A stretch of DNA of 64,000 nucleotides from positions 1-64,000 of the forward strand of contig NZ_JBHLUH010000077.1 of assembly GCF_042433955.1 (NCBI RefSeq). Direction: 5' to 3'. Under the pieces are notes generated by a model. It had not been told where the DNA came from and ran no database searches. It saw only the letters and a program-made list of their open reading frames with translations. This document shows, in pieces, positions 34,878 through 42,613 of the stretch; position 1 is the first letter of the stretch, and each line of letters starts with the position of its first letter. Source of the DNA: Phytohabitans kaempferiae. Its GTDB lineage: Bacteria > Actinomycetota > Actinomycetes > Mycobacteriales > Micromonosporaceae. Position numbers and translations under genes: made by a program.

Positions 34878-35045
34878 GTGCAGCCATCCGGCGAGGAGCA
34901 CGTGCCGGTCGAGCAGCAGGTGCGCGAGCAGGGCGTCCGACCACTCGTCTCAGCCGACGAGCTAATCGTGCCGGGCATGTTCGAGTCCGATGAGGACCTG
35001 GCCGAGTTCCTCACCGATCTGTGCGCGTCGCGCCGGTTGAGCTGA
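34878..35045 (+). CDS. Small acidic protein, paralogue of the one at 4023
   Basis: 55 residues from GTG 34878, preceded by GAGGAGG (34866-34872) at five bases. The core EQGVRPLVSADELIVPGMFE plus SDEDLAEFLTDLCASRR matches the 4023 product position by position. It is transcribed away from mobC behind the ACTTCCGCTT cluster, as expected for a self-regulated antitoxin-like gene. No toxin gene follows; the next gene (35088) is a different hypothetical. Function unknown. Confidence 0.65.
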   Translation: MQPSGEEHVPVEQQVREQGVRPLVSADELIVPGMFESDEDLAEFLTDLCASRRLS

Positions 35046-35087
35046 TCGCAGCCGTCCCCCAATAGCAGGATCGGGCAGTATCGGACC

Positions 35088-35435
35088 ATGCCCCAGCCGC
35101 CACCGGTGTCGACCAAGACCAGCTTGCGTCAGTGCCTGTCCCGGCATGCTCAGCAGCGCTGGCCTGCACTGAGCGAGGTCCGGGTGCGCTACCGCGGCAA
35201 CTTCGCCTATGTCGAAGGGCATCTGCCCAATGGCGTCACCCTGCCGCTGTTCCGGCTGCGCTACGGCGGCTCGGCCAGCATCTGGGGCTTCGCCATCTAC
35301 CTGGCCAGCCGCGATGCCTACCAGGACTCCGTCCTTCCTAGCGGGCGTCGCGCCGGCAGCCCTGAGGAAGCGCTCGACTGTGCCTGCGGCCTCTACCTGA
35401 ACGATCCCACCGCCTGGACGCCGCTGCCGAACTGA
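35088..35435 (+). CDS. Hypothetical protein
   Basis: 115 residues; soluble, no signal peptide. The middle reads GNFAYVEGHLPNGVTLPLFR and LRYGGSASIWGFAIYLASRD, and the end CACGLYLNDP, a pattern known from unannotated actinomycete proteins found on mobile elements. It starts 42 bases after the 34878 gene and may share its transcript. It converges on the pRiA4b-like gene. No function can be assigned. Confidence 0.65.
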   Translation: MPQPPPVSTKTSLRQCLSRHAQQRWPALSEVRVRYRGNFAYVEGHLPNGVTLPLFRLRYGGSASIWGFAIYLASRDAYQDSVLPSGRRAGSPEEALDCACGLYLNDPTAWTPLPN

Positions 35436-35451
35436 CGACCGCCGGTCCGCG

Positions 35452-36006
35452 CTACTGGCCGCGCTGGCGTGGGCCCCACCAGGGCAGCAGCGGCGGCAGC
35501 TCGGCAAGCGCGCGGGTCGGCCGCTTCGGCACCGGTGACGTGCCATCGTCGGTGTCCCAGCGGCGGCCGTACTGGTCGGGAAGGTCGCCCCAGCCGAAGT
35601 ACGGCATCGGCTCGGTCGGTAGCTCCAGCAGCCCGAGCACGTCGATCGGGTCGATGCGCTCGGCGGCCACAGTGCACAGGTGCGACCAGTCGTCGCCGAA
35701 GTCGAACACAAAGGCGAACTGCTCGCCCGCCACCAGCCGGCTCAGCTTGGCCTTCTCGCTGTCCACGCTGCCCTCCGGCGCCTCGCCGTCCCACAGGTCC
35801 AGCGGGGTGATCTGAGTGCCGTCGGCGACGGTGAACGAGTGCATGTGCGCCAGGTCCCAGCGGGCGAAGCACACATTGATCGCGTCGGCGAGCTGCCCGA
35901 ACGAGTGCGACCTGGCCGCCGCGAAGACGCGACCAGGACGCGGCCAGAACTCCTCGCCACGGCCGGAGACCAGCTCCACCCGGATCGACAGCCATGTACG
36001 GGCCAT
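35452..36006 (-). CDS. Plasmid pRiA4b ORF-3-like family protein
   Basis: 184 residues from ATG 36006. Family hallmarks: an N-terminal beta-strand (WLSIRVELV), LADAINVCFARWDLAHMHSF, the central FAFVFDFGDDWSHLCTV and the aromatic YFGWGDLPDQYGRRW. This family is frequent on plasmids and integrative elements; its biochemical function is unknown. Fourteen further codons are open upstream but the ATG at 36006 starts exactly at the conserved strand. It lies between two element promoters with shared repeats (see 36080-36107). Confidence 0.8.
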   Translation of the reverse strand: MARTWLSIRVELVSGRGEEFWPRPGRVFAAARSHSFGQLADAINVCFARWDLAHMHSFTVADGTQITPLDLWDGEAPEGSVDSEKAKLSRLVAGEQFAFVFDFGDDWSHLCTVAAERIDPIDVLGLLELPTEPMPYFGWGDLPDQYGRRWDTDDGTSPVPKRPTRALAELPPLLPWWGPRQRGQ

Positions 36007-36079
36007 GTGCTCGCACTCCTCATCCCAGCGCTGGATGCGACGCAGCACAGGCTACGCAACACCACGACCACAGCCCGAG

Positions 36080-36107
36080 GCGGAAGCGGAAGTGCGCTGC
36101 CCGTAGC
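36080..36107. repeat. Copy of two motifs shared with the oriT/mobC region
   Basis: GCGGAAGCGGAAGT (36080-36093) repeats the core of the 34760-34822 cluster. The adjoining 14-mer GCGCTGCCCGTAGC (36094-36107) is identical to 34590-34603. The pair lies between the divergent promoters of the pRiA4b-like gene and the excisionase gene. Confidence 0.45.
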
Positions 36108-36241
36108 ACTCCCGTCAACCCCAGCCTGCTGGTCACACCCCGTCCCGGTGAGGCCCGCCCGCGCTAGGGGCAGCGCTGTCGCCCACCCCAGCGGCGGACG
36201 CTACGGCCAAGGACCTAGCCGTAGAGCGGGGAGGAACCGTG

Positions 36242-36517
36242 ATGAGTACGCGCGTGCCGACGCCGGACGAGATCCGGGCGTGGCCGGTCACTGTGGACGT
36301 CCCGACCGCGGGACGCGCCTTCGGTGTCGGGCGGGACGAGTCCTACCGCCTGGCCCGCGAGGGCCGCTTTCCCGTCCCGGTGCTGCGTCTCGGCCGCTAC
36401 CTGCGCGTCACTCGCGCCTCCGTGCTCGCCGCCCTTGGGGTCGACGAACCTTCGGGCCCATGTGATATACCACTCCACCTCTGTCGCTACTTACGCTATA
36501 TTGATGGGAGGCGATAG
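36242..36517 (+). CDS. Excisionase-like helix-turn-helix protein
   Basis: 91 residues. A MerR/excisionase-type winged HTH reads VPTAGRAFGVGRDESYRLAR, EGRFPVPVLRLGRYLRVTRA, the standard pattern of small Xis proteins of actinomycete integrative elements. GGGGAGGAA (36228-36236) lies before GTG 36239 and ATG 36242; the ATG gives better spacing. The gene stands upstream of integrase in the same direction, with one gene between. Expected role: directing the integrase towards excision. Confidence 0.8.
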   Translation: MSTRVPTPDEIRAWPVTVDVPTAGRAFGVGRDESYRLAREGRFPVPVLRLGRYLRVTRASVLAALGVDEPSGPCDIPLHLCRYLRYIDGRR

Positions 36518-36531
36518 CGAGAGGAGCCACA

Positions 36532-37008
36532 TTGGGGCCGGTACACCAAACGCACACGGACCCCCACGGGCATGAGTGGCGGGTTACGGTGCACTGGGCG
36601 ACGGTCGACGGAGCGGCGAAGCCGGTCGGCTTGGAGCTGCGTGCGGCGAAGGACGGCGTCCTCACCGCGGCCGTGATCCGCTCCCTTCGCATCGGTGAGT
36701 TCATCGAAGCCTCACGACCATCCACCACTTGGACCGCGCCACGAGCGCAGACCCCGCCACGGCCGACCGGCCCAGGGCGACCGGCCGAGCGGGGCGACGA
36801 CTTTATCGCCGAGGTCGCCGCCCTCTACCGGGAAGCCAAGGCCAAGGGCGGCCTGCCCGCCCGCAAACCCTGGCGGTACGTCGCCGAGCAGCTCCAAGCC
36901 CAAGGTGTCGACGCCACTGACGGCCAGCTCAGGAACTGGTCCCACCGCGCCAAGAACCTCGGCCTCCTACCGAGAGAGCCGAGGACACCACGAGAGGAGA
37001 AGAAGTGA
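36532..37008 (+). CDS. Hypothetical protein between xis and int
   Basis: 158 residues from TTG 36532, preceded by GAGAGGAG at six bases. The N-terminal half is beta-rich (HEWRVTVHWATVDGAAKPVG, VLTAAVIRSLRIGEF); a Pro/Arg linker follows; the C-terminal third (DDFIAEVAALYREAKAKGG, WRYVAEQLQAQGVDATDGQL) looks like a small helical DNA-binding domain. The last codons overlap the integrase GTG in GTGA, so it is co-translated with int. It is probably an integration accessory protein. Confidence 0.7.
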   Translation: MGPVHQTHTDPHGHEWRVTVHWATVDGAAKPVGLELRAAKDGVLTAAVIRSLRIGEFIEASRPSTTWTAPRAQTPPRPTGPGRPAERGDDFIAEVAALYREAKAKGGLPARKPWRYVAEQLQAQGVDATDGQLRNWSHRAKNLGLLPREPRTPREEKK

Positions 37009-38402
37009 ACAGACCCTACGTCTACCGGGGACGCAAAATCCCCGGCATCTACCAGCGCTGCACCGCCAAATGCGGCCCGGACAAGTGCGCGCAGCACCGC
37101 TGGCAGTACGAGATCGAGCTGCCTCCCGGGCCCGACGGCACTCGCCAGCGCGACGTCAAAGGCGGCTTCGAGACCGCCAGGGAAGCACTCGACGCCCGCG
37201 CCGAGGTGCTGCGCGAGTTCAAGGCCGGCAACCGCCCGCTCGACCCGAAGCTGACCCTCGGCGAGTGGCTGCCCAAGTGGCTGGCCGCCCGCGTCGAGCG
37301 CGGCGAGCTGCGCGACGGCACAGTCGAGGACTACCAGGACAGCATCACCCGCTTCCTCATCCCCCGCCTCGGCCACATGAAGCTCGTCGAGCTACGCGCG
37401 GCGCACATCACCGCCGCCTACGACGCGATGCGCCGCGACCGGGTCGCCGAGATCAAGGCCGCCGAGGAGATCAACGCCCAGCGGCGGGCCGAGGCCCAAG
37501 CGAAGAACAAGGTGAAGCACTCCGGTCGGCCCCGAGTGCCGCGCCTGGTGCGGGTGCCGAGGACGCTGGGGCCGCACACGATGCGGCGGATCCACAACAC
37601 GCTGTCCGGGGCGCTCAAGAGCGCGACCCGCGCCGGCCTCATCCCCCGCAATCCCGCGCCGGACGCCGAGCTACCCAAGGTGGTCATGCCCAAGGTCAAG
37701 GTGTGGACGGCCGAGCAGCTCGGCACCTTCCTCGACGCGATCGAGGGCCAGCGGTTGTACCCGCTCTATCACCTGGCCGCGTTCGCCGGCATGCGCCGCG
37801 GTGAGCTGTGCGGCATCTCGTGGGACGACGTCGACCTCGACCACGGCCGCATCGTCGTCGCCTGGCAGATCACCGACAAGAGCTACCGCAACGCCCGCCG
37901 AGCCGAGAAGGAAGGCAAGCGCGGCCGCTACCGCAGCAAGCCAAAGACCCGCGCCGGCGAAGACAGGATCGTCGACCTGGACGACGTCTCGGTGAACGTC
38001 CTGCGCGAGTGGCGGGAGACCCAGGACCGGGAACGGCGCGAGTGGGGCAAGGCATACGCGACGCCTCCGGACGAAGGCGGCCCACTGGTCTTCACCCGCG
38101 AAGACGGACGCCCGCTCGACCCGAAGGTCACTCACCTCAAGTTCGTCCGGCTGGTCAAGGAGGCCGGGCTCTCGCACCTCAAGCTCCACGGTCTCCGGCA
38201 CATGAACATCTCGCTCCAGCTCGAAGCCGGCGTCTCCGAGACCATCATCGCCATGCGGGTCGGGCACACCTCGCCCGAACTCATCCGCTCGACCTACGGC
38301 CACCTCATCGGCACAATCGGCAAGAGGGCCGCCGAAGCGACCGCCGCCCTCATCCCACTAAAGAGGAAGGCCGAGGAACCCAAGATCAAGAAGGCTAGCT
38401 GA
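37005..38402 (+). CDS. int: Tyrosine integrase
   Basis: 465 residues. The N-terminal SAM-like arm and core-binding region is followed by the catalytic domain with Arg in GMRRGELCGISWDD (about residue 264), His-x-x-Arg in HGLRH (about 395), GHTS and the Tyr nucleophile in STYGHL (about 430). It inserts the element at the 3' end of tRNA-Gly. The gene ends 91 bases before the right repeat, the usual place. Its GTG overlaps the preceding gene's stop, and a Lys-rich tail closes the protein. All catalytic residues are present, so the element could still be mobile. Confidence 0.93.
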   Translation: MNRPYVYRGRKIPGIYQRCTAKCGPDKCAQHRWQYEIELPPGPDGTRQRDVKGGFETAREALDARAEVLREFKAGNRPLDPKLTLGEWLPKWLAARVERGELRDGTVEDYQDSITRFLIPRLGHMKLVELRAAHITAAYDAMRRDRVAEIKAAEEINAQRRAEAQAKNKVKHSGRPRVPRLVRVPRTLGPHTMRRIHNTLSGALKSATRAGLIPRNPAPDAELPKVVMPKVKVWTAEQLGTFLDAIEGQRLYPLYHLAAFAGMRRGELCGISWDDVDLDHGRIVVAWQITDKSYRNARRAEKEGKRGRYRSKPKTRAGEDRIVDLDDVSVNVLREWRETQDRERREWGKAYATPPDEGGPLVFTREDGRPLDPKVTHLKFVRLVKEAGLSHLKLHGLRHMNISLQLEAGVSETIIAMRVGHTSPELIRSTYGHLIGTIGKRAAEATAALIPLKRKAEEPKIKKAS

Positions 38403-38493
38403 AGATCCCCCACAAATCCCCAACAATCAGCCCCGAACATCCAACTTGGTAGATCCGACTGATCGTTGATCAGGGCGTTGAGCTGCTGAAACC

Positions 38494-38538
38494 TTGGAGC
38501 GGGTGACGGGAATCGAACCCGCACTGTCAGCTTGGGAA
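38494..38538. repeat. attR: 45-bp direct repeat within tRNA-Gly
   Basis: Identical to 732-776. It covers the tRNA 3' half including the anticodon loop, so integration regenerates a complete tRNA at this end. Confidence 0.9.
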
Positions 38539-38568
38539 GCTGATGTTCTGCCATTGAACTACACCCGC
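38495..38568 (-). tRNA. tRNA-Gly (anticodon CCC)
   Basis: The acceptor GCGGGTG (38568 downward) pairs with CACCCGC, and 38495-38497 encodes CCA. The anticodon stem-loop is CAGC-TTCCCAA-GCTG, giving anticodon CCC, and the T-loop is GGTTCGAATCC. It is the integration target; its 3' half is supplied by the element's repeat and matches the 5' half perfectly. Confidence 0.95.
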
Positions 38569-38732
38569 AAGCGGAGACCACTGTACCTGGTCGGTCAACG
38601 ATGGCGCACGCACCTCAGCAAACCCACCCGCACCCTCGCGCATCACGCAAGCCATCCACTCTCACCTATTTTCAAGTCGGTCGATCGGATGTAGCGTGCC
38701 TCCTACGTTCGTACGAGCTGGGAGGAGCGGTG

Positions 38733-39761
38733 ATGCGGGCATGGCGATCAGCCGGTGCCATCGTCGCGGCGCTGGCACTCGTCGGCGCGCCCGCGCCGTC
38801 GTCGCGCGCCACCACGGCGGATGAGTGCCTCGACCCAGGGCCGAACACGGCCCAGGCGCCCTCCGACGTCGACCCGGCACTCAGCCGACCCGACATCACC
38901 CCAGGACTCAGCCCGGCCCAGGCGCGGCCAGACGTCGACCACACGCTCAGCGCGGCCCGGGCGCGGCCGGGTCCGCAGGCCGCCGCGGGGCTGCACGATC
39001 CCAACCACCTCACCGCCGACCAGGTCCAGGAGCTGCAGCGCCTCACCGAGCAGGCGCTCGCGCGAAGAGGCTTGGCGGGCAGGCCGCGGACCATGGCGAC
39101 GGTCACGATCCCGGTCATCGTGCACCTGATATCCGCGGACGCCACGCGTGAAGGGGGCAACATCCCCGACTCGATGGTCACGGCGCAGATCGACGTGCTG
39201 AACGCGGCCTACGGAGCGGTGACCGAGTTTGCCTTCGAGCTGGTGCGGATCGACCGGGTCGTCAACCCCGCCTGGTATCCGATCATCTACCAGTCGGCGG
39301 CCGAGCGGGAGATGAAGGCGGCGCTGCGGGTCGGCGGCATGGAGACGCTCAACATCTACGTCGCCGACCTCAGCGACAGCCTCCTCGGCTGGGCGACCTA
39401 CCCCCAGCCGGCCCTGGATGCCAGCGACGGCGTCGTCATCCTCGGCGAGTCGCTGCCGGGCGGGACGTCACTCCCTTACAACGAGGGCGACACCGCTGTG
39501 CACGAGGTGGGGCACTGGCTCAACCTCTTCCACACCTTCCAGAACGGCTGCACAGAAGACGGCGACCTCGTCGACGACACGCCCGCCGAGGCATCCCAGG
39601 CACGCGGCTGCCCCGAAGGGCGGGACACGTGCACGGAGGACCCCGGCGAGGACCCTATCCACAACTACATGGACTACAGCACGGACGCCTGCATGTACGA
39701 GTTCACACCCGACCAGGCGTCGCGCATGCTGAGTGGCTGGGACGCATTTCGTGCACCATAG
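38733..39761 (+). CDS. Secreted M43-type zinc metalloprotease
   Basis: 342 residues from ATG 38733 (GGAGGAG five bases upstream). A signal peptide (about 1-26, MRAWRSAGAIVAALALVGAP) is followed by a propeptide with a repeated PD(V/I)...LS.A.ARP motif and then the catalytic domain. The extended zinc motif is HEVGHWLNLFH (His257, Glu258, His261, His267), and the Met-turn region is MDYSTDACMYEF. This is the pappalysin/M43 family. It lies just right of the element on the chromosome. The last 59 bases overlap the convergent gene. Confidence 0.85.
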   Translation: MRAWRSAGAIVAALALVGAPAPSSRATTADECLDPGPNTAQAPSDVDPALSRPDITPGLSPAQARPDVDHTLSAARARPGPQAAAGLHDPNHLTADQVQELQRLTEQALARRGLAGRPRTMATVTIPVIVHLISADATREGGNIPDSMVTAQIDVLNAAYGAVTEFAFELVRIDRVVNPAWYPIIYQSAAEREMKAALRVGGMETLNIYVADLSDSLLGWATYPQPALDASDGVVILGESLPGGTSLPYNEGDTAVHEVGHWLNLFHTFQNGCTEDGDLVDDTPAEASQARGCPEGRDTCTEDPGEDPIHNYMDYSTDACMYEFTPDQASRMLSGWDAFRAP

Positions 39762-40272
39762 TGCGCGCGGGCTCGGCTGAGGGCTCGGCCGACGCCGCGG
39801 ACGGGTCGAGCCACACCTGCACAGCGGGCCGGGCGGGCGGCTCGACCGCGAAGGGCGTGGCGCCGTTGCAGCCGTGGCGGGCGACCATCGCGACGTCGAC
39901 CGAAAACTCGAACAGCCGCCAGTCGACCTGTGGCGCCGCCCGGAGGTGGCCGGCCAGGCGGGCGACCTTGGCGCGGTCGGTGACCACGGTCGCGCGGCCG
40001 GCGAGGTAGGCCTCGTCGTCGCTGTCTTCCGGCGGAAACGAGTGCAGCGCGTATCGCCCGTCGCGCTCGAGGTCACGCCGCTTGGGCGAGTCGACGACGA
40101 AGCAGTAGAGCCCGTCGTCTGTGATCACCGGCGAAACCGGATGCACCCGCGGGCCCCCGTCGGCGCGCACGGTCGCCAGGTAGCCCAGACCAGGGCCGTA
40201 CTGCTGCATGAGGGCGCGGACAGCCTCCGCCAGGCGGGGCTCGTCGGCGCGGAAGTCGGACCAGGATGCCAT
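39703..40272 (-). CDS. Pyridoxamine 5'-phosphate oxidase-fold family protein
   Basis: 189 residues. The split-barrel flavin fold is seen in LGYLATVRADGGPRVHPVSP, GLYCFVVDSPKRRDLERDG and RYALHSFPPE, typical of PNPOx-like or F420-binding proteins. The catalytic use of FMN, F420 or heme cannot be told. The C-terminal 19 codons overlap the end of the M43 gene on the other strand, so either the tail is an extension by stop loss or both genes really share these bases. It is divergent from dcd with a LexA box between them. Confidence 0.78.
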   Translation of the reverse strand: MASWSDFRADEPRLAEAVRALMQQYGPGLGYLATVRADGGPRVHPVSPVITDDGLYCFVVDSPKRRDLERDGRYALHSFPPEDSDDEAYLAGRATVVTDRAKVARLAGHLRAAPQVDWRLFEFSVDVAMVARHGCNGATPFAVEPPARPAVQVWLDPSAASAEPSAEPARTMVHEMRPSHSACATPGRV

Positions 40273-40284
40273 GGCAGCATTCTA

Positions 40285-40300
40285 TCGAACATACGTTCGA
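40285..40300. promoter_or_regulatory. LexA (SOS) box
   Basis: TCGAACATACGTTCGA is a perfect match to the actinobacterial LexA consensus TCGAAC-N4-GTTCGA. It lies 13 bases upstream of the PNPOx-like start and 30 bases upstream of dcd, so it can repress either or both until DNA damage. Confidence 0.8.
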
Positions 40301-40329
40301 CCGTGGTGGGAATCCCCTATGGTGTGTTG

Positions 40330-40911
40330 ATGCTGCTCTCCGACCGTGACCTCGTCATCGAGATCAAGGCGGGCAACCTGGCGCTCGACCCGTTCGAGCC
40401 GGCGCTGGTCCAGCCGTCGAGCATCGACGTGCGGCTCGACCGGCTCTTCCGCGTGTTCAACAACCACCTGTACACGCACATCGACCCGTCAGTGCAGCAG
40501 GACGAGCTCACCTCGCAGGTCGAGGTGCCGAGCGGCGAGCCGTTCGTGCTGCATCCCGGCGAGTTCGTGCTGGCCTCGACGCTGGAGGTCATCTCCCTCG
40601 GCGAGCAACTCGCCGGCCGGCTGGAGGGGAAGTCGAGCCTGGGGCGGCTGGGGTTGCTCACGCACTCGACCGCGGGCTTCATCGACCCCGGCTTCAGCGG
40701 CCACGTGACGCTCGAGCTGTCCAACGTGGCCAACCTGCCGATCACGCTCTGGCCGGGCATGAAGATCGGCCAGCTCTGCATCTTCCGGCTCTCGTCGCCG
40801 GCCGAGCATCCATACGGCTCGACCGTCTACGGCTCGCGCTACCAGGGCCAGCGCGGCCCGACCCCGAGCCGCGCGTGGAAGAACTGGCGCACCTGGCCGA
40901 CCTCGCGATAA
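40330..40911 (+). CDS. dcd: dCTP deaminase
   Basis: 193 residues, starting MLLSDRDLV. Family motifs: PSSIDVRLD, GKSSLGRLGLL and GFIDPGFSGHVTLEL, and a C-terminal YQGQRGPTPSR. It deaminates dCTP to dUTP (bifunctional members go on to dUMP), feeding dTTP synthesis. Upstream codons to the ORF start show no homology. A LexA box stands 30 bases before the ATG, which would link the nucleotide pool to the SOS response. A strong terminator hairpin follows at 40945. Confidence 0.93.
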   Translation: MLLSDRDLVIEIKAGNLALDPFEPALVQPSSIDVRLDRLFRVFNNHLYTHIDPSVQQDELTSQVEVPSGEPFVLHPGEFVLASTLEVISLGEQLAGRLEGKSSLGRLGLLTHSTAGFIDPGFSGHVTLELSNVANLPITLWPGMKIGQLCIFRLSSPAEHPYGSTVYGSRYQGQRGPTPSRAWKNWRTWPTSR

Positions 40912-40944
40912 CGACAGCGCCTGAGCCCACCAGCGGCAGGAAAC

Positions 40945-40973
40945 GCCCTCCCACCCCGGATGGATGGGAGGGC
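40945..40973. terminator. Bidirectional terminator between dcd and the NlpC/P60 gene
   Basis: GCCCTCCCA (40945-40953) pairs perfectly with 40965-40973 over 9 bp, and ATCTCCTTTTA follows. It lies between two convergent genes and can end both. Confidence 0.75.
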
Positions 40974-41051
40974 ATCTCCTTTTACTGGCCGGTGCGGGTC
41001 GCGTGACGGGGGAAACACGCGACAGGCGCGGCCACGGGGGGCGGGTAACGC

Positions 41052-42023
41052 TTATCCGGGTCGTCCATAGCTGTGGATCGGCGCGGCGTTGATCGTGCGC
41101 ATCTTGATCGGCACGCCCGGCTTGGACGCGTCGACGATGTAGCCACCGCCGACATAGATGCCGACATGATGCAGGTCGCTGTAGTAGAAGACGAGATCGC
41201 CGACCTTGAGGTTGCTCCGGCTCACCGACGGCACCGAGTTGCGCTGGCGGGCCGCGTTGTGGGGCAGGCCGACGCCCGCCGCGCTCCAGGCCTTCATCGT
41301 GAGGCCGGAGCAGTCGTACGAGTTGGGGCCCTCGGAGCCGAACACGTACGACTTGCCGATCTGGGCGCAGGCGAACTTGGCCGCCTTGGTGCCGGCGCTG
41401 CCGTCGTACGAGACCGGGCAGGCGGCCGGGCGCAGTGCACCGACGCCACCGCCCGCGCCGTACGCGTCGAGGCGCATCTTCTCGAGCTTGGTGATCTCGG
41501 TGTCGATCTGCTTCTTCTTCGCCGCCAGCTGTGCCTCTTCCTCGGTCAGCTGCCCGACGAGCACATCCAGCGGCTCCTTCTGCGCGGCGTAGCGCTCGCG
41601 AAGCTCGACCACCTGCTGGATGTCCGCCTGCGAGCGGCGGGCGAAGACGTCGAGTATCTCCAGCTGGTTGGCGAACGTCGTGGGCGACCCAGTGGTGAGG
41701 ATCGCGTTGAGCGCGGAGAAGTTGCCGCCCTTGTACTGCTCGGCCGCGTACTCCCCGACCTTCGCCATCGCGAGGTCGATCTGCAGTTGGAGGGGGGCGA
41801 TCTTCTTGGCGAGCGCCTGCGCCTTCTCCCGCTTCACCGCGAGGTCCTGCCGCGTCGCGTTGTGCTTCTCGGCGATCGGCTCGAGCTTGACCCACGCCTC
41901 GTCGATCTGCTTTTCGATCTCGGCAGGTGTCGGCTGGGCGCGTGCCACAGTGCCGGTGGAAAGCACGGTCGCGATGGCGACGAGAGCGGTGATTACGGTG
42001 CGACGCGCGGCATAGCGTGCCAC
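41052..42023 (-). CDS. Secreted NlpC/P60 peptidoglycan hydrolase (RipA-like)
   Basis: 323 residues. A signal peptide (about 1-29) is followed by a long coiled-coil (about residues 32-185, heptads rich in Glu/Lys/Leu) and a C-terminal NlpC/P60 domain with catalytic Cys238 (YDCSGL) and His286 (HHVGIYVG). It cleaves stem-peptide bonds during cell separation; the coiled coil is probably autoinhibitory, as in RipA. The start is GTG 42023 with AAGGAG upstream. It is preceded by a c-di-AMP riboswitch (42050-42228), which ties expression to that second messenger. Confidence 0.9.
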   Translation of the reverse strand: MARYAARRTVITALVAIATVLSTGTVARAQPTPAEIEKQIDEAWVKLEPIAEKHNATRQDLAVKREKAQALAKKIAPLQLQIDLAMAKVGEYAAEQYKGGNFSALNAILTTGSPTTFANQLEILDVFARRSQADIQQVVELRERYAAQKEPLDVLVGQLTEEEAQLAAKKKQIDTEITKLEKMRLDAYGAGGGVGALRPAACPVSYDGSAGTKAAKFACAQIGKSYVFGSEGPNSYDCSGLTMKAWSAAGVGLPHNAARQRNSVPSVSRSNLKVGDLVFYYSDLHHVGIYVGGGYIVDASKPGVPIKMRTINAAPIHSYGRPG

Positions 42024-42049
42024 CGGAGCCGTTACTCCTTCTCCCTGGG

Positions 42050-42228
42050 CCGCCTACCGGGTTAGCTGACGGGTTCGGGCGGGAGAGCGCGCCCTACCGC
42101 TTATCGCGGATTCACCCCGAGGTGCTTGGGTCCCCGGCTCGTTTCACTCCGACTCGGCGGGCTGAGCCGTGGTCTCCCACGCTGGGAGGCCGACCTCCGG
42201 CTCAACGATCCCCAAGGGTAGGAGCGGC
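42050..42228 (-). ncRNA. Cyclic-di-AMP (ydaO/yuaA-type) riboswitch
   Basis: On the minus strand the leader contains the conserved pieces in order: CGCTCCTACCCTTGGGGAT, a long variable stem, GGGGACCC, then CGGGGTGAATCC, a GGTAGGGCG arm, and CCGTCAGCTAACCCGGTAGGCGG near the 3' end. These fit the ydaO-yuaA leader known to bind c-di-AMP and to precede NlpC/P60 genes of actinobacteria. Binding normally turns the gene off. The structure ends about 27 bases before the GTG start. Confidence 0.88.
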
Positions 42229-42613
42229 GCATTCGCCCGCGCAAGCGCTGTGGACAACCCTTTCGTTGCGTATACCAACCGGTAGCGCCGCGTGTATCGA
42301 AACGGTCCCGGTCAATGGCCGGGAACACATCGCAGAGGTTGGCCCTCCACCGATTCGAACGGTTCGGAGTTCACAGTGGACACACTTAGTGGCACTCCGA
42401 TCGCTCCCCGTCGCACGATCGACAACTCACGGGCCCACCGGCGCGTCATGTGCATTCTGTGCAAGAGTGCTCGATTGTGGAGATTCGCGGCTAGACGGAC
42501 ATCTCCTCGCGGGAGGATGAAGCTTTTTTGCAAGCACGCCACATCTCGCGCAATCTATTGACGCCTATCGGCGGGCGGGCCAGGGTGAGCCCATCCCCCG
42601 AACGGAGGTCCTG
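42229..42613. other. Intergenic region with divergent promoters and a DnaA box
   Basis: 385 bases without a gene, between the riboswitch and the amidase. It must hold both promoters. A TATACG box at about 42268 (minus) fits the riboswitch transcript. TGTGGACAA at 42249-42257 is an exact DnaA box (TTGTCCACA on the minus strand). Before the amidase, ATTGACG at about 42556-42562 may be a -35 element. Nothing else is recognised. Confidence 0.45.

Larger units (their letters stand above)
732..38538. mobile_element. Integrative mobilizable element carrying BREX type 2 and other defence genes
   Basis: The two ends are a 45-bp identical direct repeat (732-776 and 38494-38538) that equals the 3' half of tRNA-Gly(CCC) plus one flanking base. 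A tyrosine integrase (37005-38402) stops about 90 bp from the right repeat. An excisionase-like gene, a relaxase, a MobC-like gene and an oriT-like inverted repeat complete a mobility module. No FtsK/TraB translocase, VirB/VirD4-type gene or replication initiator is visible, so transfer would need a helper element. Cargo between 2.3 and 28 kb is dominated by defence genes. The single DUF2637 gene at the left end is typical of actinomycete integrative conjugative elements and may be a leftover of such an ancestor. Confidence 0.88.

Noticed and set aside
732..38538. Calling the element a self-transmissible AICE
   Set aside because: No FtsK/TraB-like translocase and no replication initiator is visible; a relaxase-based mobilizable element fits better.
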